NCBI GenBank assembly: GCA_028717865.1
Contig: JAQUMZ010000115.1
Coordinates: forward strand, 1-7,742
DNA from: Elusimicrobiota bacterium
Lineage (GTDB): Bacteria; Elusimicrobiota; Elusimicrobia; UBA1565; UBA9628
Length of the DNA stretch: 7,742 bases
Direction: 5' to 3'
Shown: positions 1 to 4,833 of the stretch, in pieces
How positions within the stretch are numbered: the stretch's first letter is position 1
Layout: every line of letters begins with the position of its first letter
The notes under the pieces: model-generated
What the model was told of the DNA's origin: nothing
Database searches by the model: none
What the model saw: the letters and a program-made list of their open reading frames with translations, nothing else
Program-made: the position numbers and the translations under genes

Positions 1-1028
1 GTTCCGCCGTAATCGTTGTTCGGAACGTCGAACCCGCCGATGAAGCATACCAGCGCGAAAACGTGAAACCAAAAACCTACCGCGCCGAATTGTCCGGTGG
101 GGATGGGCCCTTGCCTGGGAATGGATTGGCGGCCGTACCAAGGCATTTTCGCGTATATATTTCGCAGGGACCTCTTGGCGGAATTCCACATGGAGACCGC
201 GCTTTTGGCCGGCTGTACGGTGGCGATTGGAATATTTTGCAGGGACGTTTTCACGGCCGGCTTCATGGTCGAGGTGAAAACAACCTCTAGATTGGCGTAA
301 TAGAAACGTCCTTCGACCTGCGTGAGCAGCGTCTCGATCGCCGCCCTTTCCTTGTTGAACGCCTGCGTATCCGCCAGTTGGCCGAGGGAGACCAGGACCG
401 CGTCGGAGTCGGCGTTCGGCCGCGCGATGAATTCGACCAGGGCTTTAATGCCGAGCTGTTTGATTTGGTCGGCCAGAGATTTGACGTGGAGCTCGGCCGC
501 GACTGGAGCGGGGCCGATGTCGATGCCGGCCACTGGCGCGAGCGCGTCGCCTTGTTTCAGCGGCGAGCTGTTGTCGAAAATCCGCGGAGCGATGTCTTGG
601 TCCGCGGCTTGCAGACCCTGCGCCAGGCCACGGTGGCCGGCCGCCGCCGCGGCGGCTGGTGCGGCGGTTTCCAGGATCGCGGTATTTATCAAAGCCGCGG
701 CTTGCGGCAGGGGCGCGGCAAGAGTTTTGGGAACGATTTCACGGGGCAGGACCGACAAGGCCTGGTTCTCCGCGGTCGCGGGGGCCTGATTTCGCGGAGC
801 GGCGAGATGGCCGCCTAGGCCGAGGGCTCGCGGTGCGGTCTGCAAAGAAGAAGGGAGGTCGATTCCGCCCGCGTGAAGTGGCAAGCCCGTGGAGACCATC
901 TGTCCGCGGGCGGCGGCGGTTGCGGCCGGGATGTTCTGCGCCACGGCGGCCAAGGCCGGCGCCGGGGCTGAGGCAAGCACTAGAGTCAACGCGATCAACG
1001 ATGCGCAAAGTTTGGTCATCTTTTCCAT
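1..1028 (-). CDS. Exported protein of unknown function (3' end outside window)
   Basis: An uninterrupted minus-strand frame of 342 codons runs from the ATG at 1028 to the left edge, with no stop in the window, so the C-terminus is missing. The N-terminus is a typical Sec signal peptide: short basic start (MEKMTK), hydrophobic core (residues 8-20), and an Ala/Pro-rich end (APAPALA, 21-27) with likely cleavage near residues 27-30. Residues 28-180 are low-complexity and rich in Ala, Pro and Gln, including six alanines at 125-130. Residues 180-300 look folded and mainly helical (KSLADQIKQLGIKALVEFI at 183-201). A hydrophobic stretch (VGFWFHVFALVCFIGG, about 317-332) could be a membrane segment or buried strand. 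A second ATG at 1019 (MTKLCAS) is an alternative start, and neither has a strong ribosome site. I recognise no family. Export to the periplasm or envelope is inferred from the signal peptide. It lies downstream of the yaeQ-like gene on the same strand. Confidence 0.8.
   Translation of the reverse strand, partial: MEKMTKLCASLIALTLVLASAPAPALAAVAQNIPAATAAARGQMVSTGLPLHAGGIDLPSSLQTAPRALGLGGHLAAPRNQAPATAENQALSVLPREIVPKTLAAPLPQAAALINTAILETAAPAAAAAAGHRGLAQGLQAADQDIAPRIFDNSSPLKQGDALAPVAGIDIGPAPVAAELHVKSLADQIKQLGIKALVEFIARPNADSDAVLVSLGQLADTQAFNKERAAIETLLTQVEGRFYYANLEVVFTSTMKPAVKTSLQNIPIATVQPAKSAVSMWNSAKRSLRNIYAKMPWYGRQSIPRQGPIPTGQFGAVGFWFHVFALVCFIGGFDVPNNDYGG
156..251 (-). repeat. Imperfect 21-base direct repeat inside the exported protein gene
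   Basis: Two 21-base units, 231-251 and 156-176, match at 17 of 21 positions and lie 75 bases (25 codons) apart in the same frame. They encode KTSLQNI (residues 260-266) and KRSLRNI (285-291). The in-frame spacing and the conserved Ser-Leu-x-Asn-Ile core suggest a small internal duplication in the protein rather than a mobile repeat. Chance cannot be excluded with only two units. Confidence 0.4.
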
Positions 1029-1060
1029 GGTGCCACGATTTTTGCAAATCCCGAGGTGCC

Positions 1061-1079
1061 GGACCTGAGTACTCGGTCC
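1061..1079 (-). promoter_or_regulatory. Dyad in the leader of the exported protein gene
   Basis: The spacer 1029-1151 between the yaeQ-like gene and the exported protein gene contains GGACC and GGTCC arms around the perfect palindrome GAGTACTC, with one unpaired base. It lies about 33 bases upstream of the start at 1028. No T-run follows, so it is not a standard intrinsic terminator. It could be an operator or leader hairpin. An alternative weak stem (CCGAG at 1051-1055 with CTCGG at 1072-1076) would exclude it. No convincing -35/-10 pair was found in this spacer. Confidence 0.3.
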
Positions 1080-1151
1080 CAGAATAATGGAACTATTTGG
1101 CCCGGTATTTATTAGGTCTGTCGCCGCGTCAGGGGCCTACGCGGAGCCGGG

Positions 1152-1676
1152 TCAGAGCGGCTTTAGCTCGGCGACTATTGGCCGTTCGTTTATGACCAGG
1201 TTGAGCATGAGCCCGCCGGCCTCGCCGAAGACCTCGGTCTTCTCGAGCAGGCTTTCCGTCCAATCCCGGAAGGCCTCGGCCGGCCAAGCCAGGATCTCGA
1301 CGCGCGCCTCGCGGTCGAGCTGCGCCCGCAGGTCCTGCCGCAGGCGCAGGGCGTCGCGCTCGCTCTGCTTCATGACCACGATGCGGGCCCTGGAGAGCCG
1401 GCGCGTGAGCTTGAGCAGTTTGTGCATGGTAGTGGTGCCGCACTCGACCCAGAGCTTGATGGTGCCCGAGTCATCGAGCGCCATGAGGTCGGGGAGGAAC
1501 TCGAAGTCGGCCAGGGCGGGATTCTTGGCGCCGGCCTCCATGACCGGTTCCTCGTCCCAGAACAATAGGTAGGCCGCCAGGCGCAGGCCCATGTGCGCGG
1601 GCGATTCGTTGGGCGCCGAGACCAGGATCAGCTTCCGGTTTGCGTCGTTGACGTGCAGATCGCAGCGCAGCTTCAT
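1152..1676 (-). CDS. yaeQ: YaeQ-family protein
   Basis: The 174-residue product matches the usual YaeQ length (about 180). The family features seen are HMGLRLAAYLLFWDEE (residues 28-43, matching the family's Met-x-Leu-Arg-Leu-Leu-Ala segment), then PDLMALDDSGTIKLWVECG (62-80), the family's Asp...Trp-[IV]-Glu-x-Gly core, and a C-terminal Asn-Leu-x-[IV] strand (159-162). YaeQ proteins have a fold related to PD-(D/E)XK nucleases; Asp63 and Glu78 would be the acidic pair. The position expected for the nuclease lysine is occupied by Gly80, so catalysis is doubtful. The cellular role of the family is not settled. An early report tied E. coli YaeQ to transcription elongation and was later questioned. 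The start is ATG 1676, with no Shine-Dalgarno sequence but a consensus -10 box just upstream, so the mRNA is probably nearly leaderless. It diverges from the MocA-like gene. The gene symbol reflects family membership only. Confidence 0.75.
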   Translation of the reverse strand: MKLRCDLHVNDANRKLILVSAPNESPAHMGLRLAAYLLFWDEEPVMEAGAKNPALADFEFLPDLMALDDSGTIKLWVECGTTTMHKLLKLTRRLSRARIVVMKQSERDALRLRQDLRAQLDREARVEILAWPAEAFRDWTESLLEKTEVFGEAGGLMLNLVINERPIVAELKPL

Positions 1677-1686
1677 CGCGGACGAT

Positions 1687-1692
1687 ATTATA
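1687..1692 (-). promoter_or_regulatory. -10 box of the yaeQ-like gene
   Basis: A perfect TATAAT on the minus strand ends 10 bases before the yaeQ-like start at 1676. Transcription would begin around 1679-1681, leaving a leader of only a few bases. This agrees with the absence of a Shine-Dalgarno sequence. No good -35 element is present at normal spacing. Confidence 0.45.
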
Positions 1693-1693
1693 G

Positions 1694-1699
1694 TATAGT
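1694..1699 (+). promoter_or_regulatory. -10 box of the MocA-like/Gre operon
   Basis: TATAGT (5 of 6 matches to consensus) ends 7 bases before the ATG at 1707, so the transcript would start at or beside the start codon. No Shine-Dalgarno sequence precedes the ATG. The box lies immediately next to the opposite-strand TATAAT within a 30-base gap, so the two promoters probably compete or are co-regulated. The -35 region would fall inside the yaeQ-like coding sequence and is a poor match. Confidence 0.4.
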
Positions 1700-1706
1700 C
1701 CCGTCA

Positions 1707-2276
1707 ATGGACCTGGATGCCCAGGCGTACCTGCTGGCCGCGGGCCGCGGCCGGCGGGCGGGGGGGCCCAAGGCTTGGCGCGACTGCGCGGGCCGGCCGC
1801 TTTTGGAGCGGCAATTGGAGTTTCTCAAGGAGTTGTTTTCACCGGATAGGATAGCGGTCTCCATCCAGGCCGGGTGGCTCGACCGCTGCCGGAAGCTCGA
1901 CTCGTCCGTGCAATGGACGGTCGCGGATCCCGACGCCCCGGCCCTGGCCTCGCTTCTGGCTTTGGCCCGGGGCCTGCCCTTGCGCCGCTGGACCTTTATT
2001 CATCATGTGGACATGCGCGTCTGGGAACGGGGCCTTTTTACGGCCTTGGCCGGCCGGGCCAAGGACTGCGACGCCGTGGCGCCCGTTCACGAGGGGCGGC
2101 GGGGCCATCCCGTCCTGCTGGCTCCGGCGTTGGGACGCGCTTTGGACGAACTGGACCCGCAGCGCGATCGCCTGGACGTCTGGCTGCGCGGCCGGCGTGT
2201 GATCGAGGTCCCCGTGCCCTACCCCCGCGCCCTGGACAACTGGAATCAGGCCGCGCCGGGCGCCGGAGTCCCATGA
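1707..2276 (+). CDS. MocA/MobA-like molybdopterin nucleotidyltransferase
   Basis: The 189-residue protein begins with the nucleotidyltransferase signature LLAAGRGRRAGGPK (residues 9-22). In MobA/MocA enzymes this loop holds the NTP phosphates, and the lysine is the key contact. The HHVDM segment (99-103) supplies the Mg-binding Asp102. EGRRGHPVLL (129-138) is strongly characteristic of the MocA group, which joins CTP (or GTP in MobA) to molybdopterin. The family usually ends with a Asp-x-[ND]-Thr-Pro-x-Asp motif; here the segment reads ALDNWNQAAP (175-184), so this part has diverged. The start at 1707 is chosen because the signature needs only a few residues before it and a -10 box lies just upstream. 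Its stop overlaps the next start by ATGA. A three-subunit molybdenum hydroxylase is encoded nearby, making cofactor cytidylylation the leading role. A different nucleotide-transfer substrate is possible. Confidence 0.75.
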   Translation: MDLDAQAYLLAAGRGRRAGGPKAWRDCAGRPLLERQLEFLKELFSPDRIAVSIQAGWLDRCRKLDSSVQWTVADPDAPALASLLALARGLPLRRWTFIHHVDMRVWERGLFTALAGRAKDCDAVAPVHEGRRGHPVLLAPALGRALDELDPQRDRLDVWLRGRRVIEVPVPYPRALDNWNQAAPGAGVP

Positions 2277-2764
2277 GCCGCTCGTTCATAAAGGAGGACG
2301 GCAACGAGTCCGAGGACCTGCCCGAGCGCAGGTCCAGCGGCTTGCCCAATTACGTGACTCCCGGCGGCCGGGACGCCTTGCGGCGCCGGGTCGAGGAGCT
2401 TTCCGCCGCCCGGGTGGCGCTTCTGGCCCAGAGGGGGGAGCCCGACGCGCGCCGCCGGCTGTCCCAGATCGAATCCGACCTTCTGTACTTCCGGGAACGG
2501 CTGGAAAGCGCGCAGGTCGTGGAGAACGCCGGCTGCGGGGCCGCGGAAATCAGATTCGGCGCGCGCGTGGAAGTCCGAGACCGGAAAGGCGTAGCCCGGG
2601 CGTTTCGCATCGTGGGCGAGGACGAGGCCGACGCCGGGGCCGGTCTCATAAGTTGGGCCTCTCCACTGGCCGCGGCCCTGCTCGGCCACAAAGCCGGCGA
2701 CCGCGTCTCCTGGACCCGGGAAGAAGGCGAGGAAGAGCTGGTCGTGGTTACAGTCGGCTACTGA
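2273..2764 (+). CDS. GreA/GreB-family transcription factor with short coiled coil
   Basis: The product has 163 residues. Residues 92-163 form the FKBP-like Gre C-terminal domain: GARVEVRDRKG, FRIVGEDEADAGAGLISWAS (111-130), PLAAALLGHKAGDRVSW. This domain docks Gre factors on RNA polymerase beside the secondary channel. An acidic 25-residue leader precedes PNYVTPGG, the usual start of the coiled coil. The two helices (about 33-52 and 58-84) are joined by a short RGEPDAR turn. The Asp-x-x-[SE]-Glu-Asn-Ala-Glu-Tyr tip, whose acidic residues hold the catalytic Mg for transcript cleavage, is absent. By analogy with Rnk, it may bind polymerase without stimulating cleavage; this is inferred. Short-arm homologues with a similar MSR-F-KED start exist in other bacteria, as I recall. 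The start at 2273 overlaps the upstream stop by ATGA and has GGAG at 2265-2268, implying translational coupling. Confidence 0.85.
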   Translation: MSRSFIKEDGNESEDLPERRSSGLPNYVTPGGRDALRRRVEELSAARVALLAQRGEPDARRRLSQIESDLLYFRERLESAQVVENAGCGAAEIRFGARVEVRDRKGVARAFRIVGEDEADAGAGLISWASPLAAALLGHKAGDRVSWTREEGEEELVVVTVGY

Positions 2765-2768
2765 ACTG

Positions 2769-2816
2769 GTGTCAGGCTTTCCCGAAATTTCCTTCCTGTG
2801 ACTTGGCGCCTGGCAC
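2769..2816. repeat. Inverted repeat after the Gre gene (possible REP-like element)
   Basis: GTGTCAGGC (2769-2777) pairs with GCCTGGCAC (2808-2816) over nine positions with one G-U wobble, around a 30-base interior that contains the palindrome GAAATTTC (2784-2791). The first arm begins five bases after the Gre stop. No T-run follows, so intrinsic termination is unlikely, although the hairpin could protect the 3' end of the mRNA. Palindromes of this GTGCCTGGCAC type occur in some genomes as dispersed extragenic repeats. Only one copy lies in the window, so the repeat status is unproven. Confidence 0.35.
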
Positions 2817-2860
2817 GAATTAAAGGGGGCCTTTAGACCTGCCGTCGGGCGGGAACGTTG

Positions 2861-2887
2861 GCCCTGGCATTGGGCGCGATGCCGGGC
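2861..2887 (+). promoter_or_regulatory. Strong hairpin just before the second exported protein gene
   Basis: GCCC-T-GGCAT (2861-2870) pairs with ATGCC-GGGC (2879-2887) over nine pairs with one bulged T and an eight-base loop. It ends 12 bases before the ATG at 2900 and would bury the alternative ATG at 2879. A smaller palindrome (TAAAGG, three bases, CCTTTA) lies upstream at 2821-2835. Together they make a structured leader that could affect translation or mRNA stability. Confidence 0.35.
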
Positions 2888-2892
2888 AACAA

Positions 2893-2935
2893 TAATATTA
2901 TGGATTGGGAACGCTCTATTCCCCCGATAATATTA
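2893..2935 (+). promoter_or_regulatory. Paired TAATATTA palindromes at the exported protein start
   Basis: The self-complementary octamer TAATATTA occurs at 2893-2900 and again at 2928-2935, 35 bases apart, in otherwise GC-rich DNA. The copies extend to a 9-base inverted repeat (2893-2901 with 2927-2935) enclosing a second inverted pair, GGGAA (2907-2911) and TTCCC (2919-2923). The first copy abuts the ATG at 2900. Two spaced palindromes suggest a paired operator or a regulatory hairpin spanning the start codon. The same bases encode the signal peptide, where Ile codons such as ATA and ATT also raise the AT content. Confidence 0.35.
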
Positions 2936-4828
2936 GCGATATTTTCATCCGGTTTGTGGTGCACCCCGCCGGCCGTCCTGGCGGCGGTCCCCGCTAGCCA
3001 TTCGGTAGTCCCGATCCTGCCGCGATTCCAGTCCGCGAGCCAGCCCTGGACCAATGCCTTGCTGCCGTATTTTCCAGGCCGGAGCCTTCCGAACAGCGTC
3101 GCCGCGCCGTTGGTGAAGACCTTGGAATCGTCCGGGATCGAATTGGATGATTTCCTCGCCGCGGACCGGGAACGCAGGCAGGAACTATGTTCCGAGGCTT
3201 TCAAGGTCGTGCAATGGCGCGTTCGGCCCCTAGCCGCGTCCTTCTTGAGCGCGGCCGCCGCCGAGCTGGCCGAGGGAAAGCCGCCGCAAGGCGCCGCAGA
3301 CGAGTTGGGATATTTGCGGGATATATATGGACCTTATCTGGACGCCGGGACGGCGAGCCGGGTGGATGCTCTGTATTCCGCGGCGCGCGAGGAGGAAAGC
3401 GTGAGCAGGGGCCGGGATATCGCGGCCAGGATGGAGGCTCTGGCGGCATCGCTGAGGCGCGATGCTCTCGCCCATCGTCCGGAAAGTGCCGTCGAGATCG
3501 AGGTGGCCACCACCGGGAGCCTGCTGCGGCAGCTTACTACTCCCGGCGGCACGGTGGCCGGGTTGCTCGGCGAATTGCCGGCTCCGAAATGGTTGGAGGG
3601 ACCCCGCGAACAGGAGTGGGACGACCTGGATCCCTACGTTCAATTGCGTCTTCTGCGTTACGCCACCGCGAAAAGACGGATCAGTTTCTCCAAAGACCGC
3701 CGGCTGCACGGCGTGGCCGTTAAAAAGATGCTTGACATGGATTTCTCGAAACCGACGATTTTTCTTGGCAAAAGCTTCGCGGCCGGCAGGCATGCCGTGG
3801 ACGTATCCCGGGCCATGAGCGGCCCGGTGGAGCATTCGGGTCCGGCTAACCAGGCGGCCGTTATGGGATTGGAACTGCATTTCAGGAGCGCGCAAAGCGC
3901 CGGCGCCAACAGCAGGGATGCCTGGACCTTGTCCAAGAGCCTTGGGTTGGGCCTCGACCACCAGCATGTGCACGTGGTGGCGCCCTTGCCGCTGGAAAAA
4001 CTCCATGCCGAGCCCGAGTTCCAAGCGGCCCTCATGGGCGATTTTTTCCGCAGGCTGAACCTTCTGGCCGAAACGCTCGGCGTGCTGCATGGAGACGCTT
4101 TGTTCACAAGAGCCGGCTTGCGTTTGGTTTATTTCGCGTTCGCGAATTCAGCCAAGCTGGAAGCCGTCATGGAGTATTTGCGCGGGGTCGGGTTGGGAAT
4201 CAAGGGAAGGTGGAACCGCCAGTTGGAGGCGGTGAGTTTCAGAGGGACGGATCGATACAACCAGCCCGGCCTTTACGGAGCGGAATACCGTCTCCTGCGC
4301 GAGCATTACGGCGAAGCCGCCATGAGTGGAATTCTCGACGACATGCAGCGCGGCATGCTGCTGGGCGAATATGGGATTGCCGAAGAACGCTTCGCGCGCT
4401 GGCTGGAGGGGAGGAATTCCTTCCAGGCAGTCGCTTACGCCTATTACAACCAGATACGGACGTCCATTTTTGGGACTTATCCGGCGCTTTGGAGCCATGC
4501 CCATCCGGAGATTAAAAAGCGCGCGGGCTGGCTGTTGCGGCTGCGCCTGCGCATCCTCGCGCTGCGCCATGCCGAGGTAAAGATGCTGGTGCACGACTGG
4601 TCCTCGGATCCCTTGTTTTACGCTGATTCCCGCAAGCAGGAAAAGATACTTTCCGAGCAACTGCGCGCGCTCGACCGCATTCGGAAAGGCCAGCCGGTGG
4701 GTGCGGTCATGAAGGACTTCGTCGCCCGATCCGGACTTTACAGGGCTTTGCGGATTTCTTTGCGGCGAATAGGCGTTTCGGGGGATGTCTCGGACGCTCG
4801 AGTTGGAGGCGTGGCCCCAAGTTCTTGA
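2900..4828 (+). CDS. Large exported protein of unknown function with HQHVHV motif
   Basis: From ATG 2900 the protein has 642 residues. It opens with a signal-peptide-like segment: MDWERS, a hydrophobic stretch (IPPIILAIFSSGLW, 7-20) and an Ala-rich end (PPAVLAAVPA, 23-32). The n-region is unusually acidic. In-frame starts at 2858 (TTG) and 2879 (ATG) would add 14 or 7 residues; 2900 is preferred because it puts the hydrophobic core near the N-terminus. None has a good Shine-Dalgarno sequence. Residues 70-215 are charged and helical. A mixed domain follows with GLELHF (323-328), the His-Gln-His-Val-His-Val motif (354-359), which could bind metal or be catalytic, and LYGAEYRLL (458-466). The last 130 residues are basic and helical (RAGWLLRLRLRILALRHAEV). 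No family is recognised. Action in the periplasm or envelope is inferred from the signal. The gene follows a structured 135-base gap and ends 5 bases from the convergent FAD subunit gene. Confidence 0.8.
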   Translation: MDWERSIPPIILAIFSSGLWCTPPAVLAAVPASHSVVPILPRFQSASQPWTNALLPYFPGRSLPNSVAAPLVKTLESSGIELDDFLAADRERRQELCSEAFKVVQWRVRPLAASFLSAAAAELAEGKPPQGAADELGYLRDIYGPYLDAGTASRVDALYSAAREEESVSRGRDIAARMEALAASLRRDALAHRPESAVEIEVATTGSLLRQLTTPGGTVAGLLGELPAPKWLEGPREQEWDDLDPYVQLRLLRYATAKRRISFSKDRRLHGVAVKKMLDMDFSKPTIFLGKSFAAGRHAVDVSRAMSGPVEHSGPANQAAVMGLELHFRSAQSAGANSRDAWTLSKSLGLGLDHQHVHVVAPLPLEKLHAEPEFQAALMGDFFRRLNLLAETLGVLHGDALFTRAGLRLVYFAFANSAKLEAVMEYLRGVGLGIKGRWNRQLEAVSFRGTDRYNQPGLYGAEYRLLREHYGEAAMSGILDDMQRGMLLGEYGIAEERFARWLEGRNSFQAVAYAYYNQIRTSIFGTYPALWSHAHPEIKKRAGWLLRLRLRILALRHAEVKMLVHDWSSDPLFYADSRKQEKILSEQLRALDRIRKGQPVGAVMKDFVARSGLYRALRISLRRIGVSGDVSDARVGGVAPSS

Positions 4829-4833
4829 AGTTG

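Noticed and set aside
322..818. Two overlapping plus-strand open frames at the left end
   Set aside because: Both are antisense to the exported protein gene, have no recognisable domains or start signals, and have compositions typical of shadow frames.
739..1047. Minus-strand 102-codon frame beginning near the exported protein start
   Set aside because: It is frame-shifted relative to the signal-peptide frame and ends in Arg/Pro-rich sequence, whereas the adopted frame has a signal peptide and stays open to the edge.
1029..1151. Cyclic di-GMP or other known riboswitch upstream of the exported protein
   Set aside because: Conserved riboswitch core sequences could not be located. Only a short dyad is visible.
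2769..2835. Intrinsic terminator after the Gre gene
   Set aside because: Stems are present, but neither is followed by a T-run on the plus strand.
3863..3976. Resemblance of GLELHF and HVHV to amidoligase motifs
   Set aside because: Amidoligases place a Gly-x-Glu-x-Glu strand well ahead of a His-Val-His strand with an Asp-x-Ser...Glu element between. Here the spacing is only about 30 residues and the middle element is missing, so the resemblance is too weak to name the family.
3230..4107. Antisense frames within the second exported protein gene
   Set aside because: No motif, start signal or plausible composition supports them. The plus-strand frame has a signal peptide and a continuous ordered sequence.
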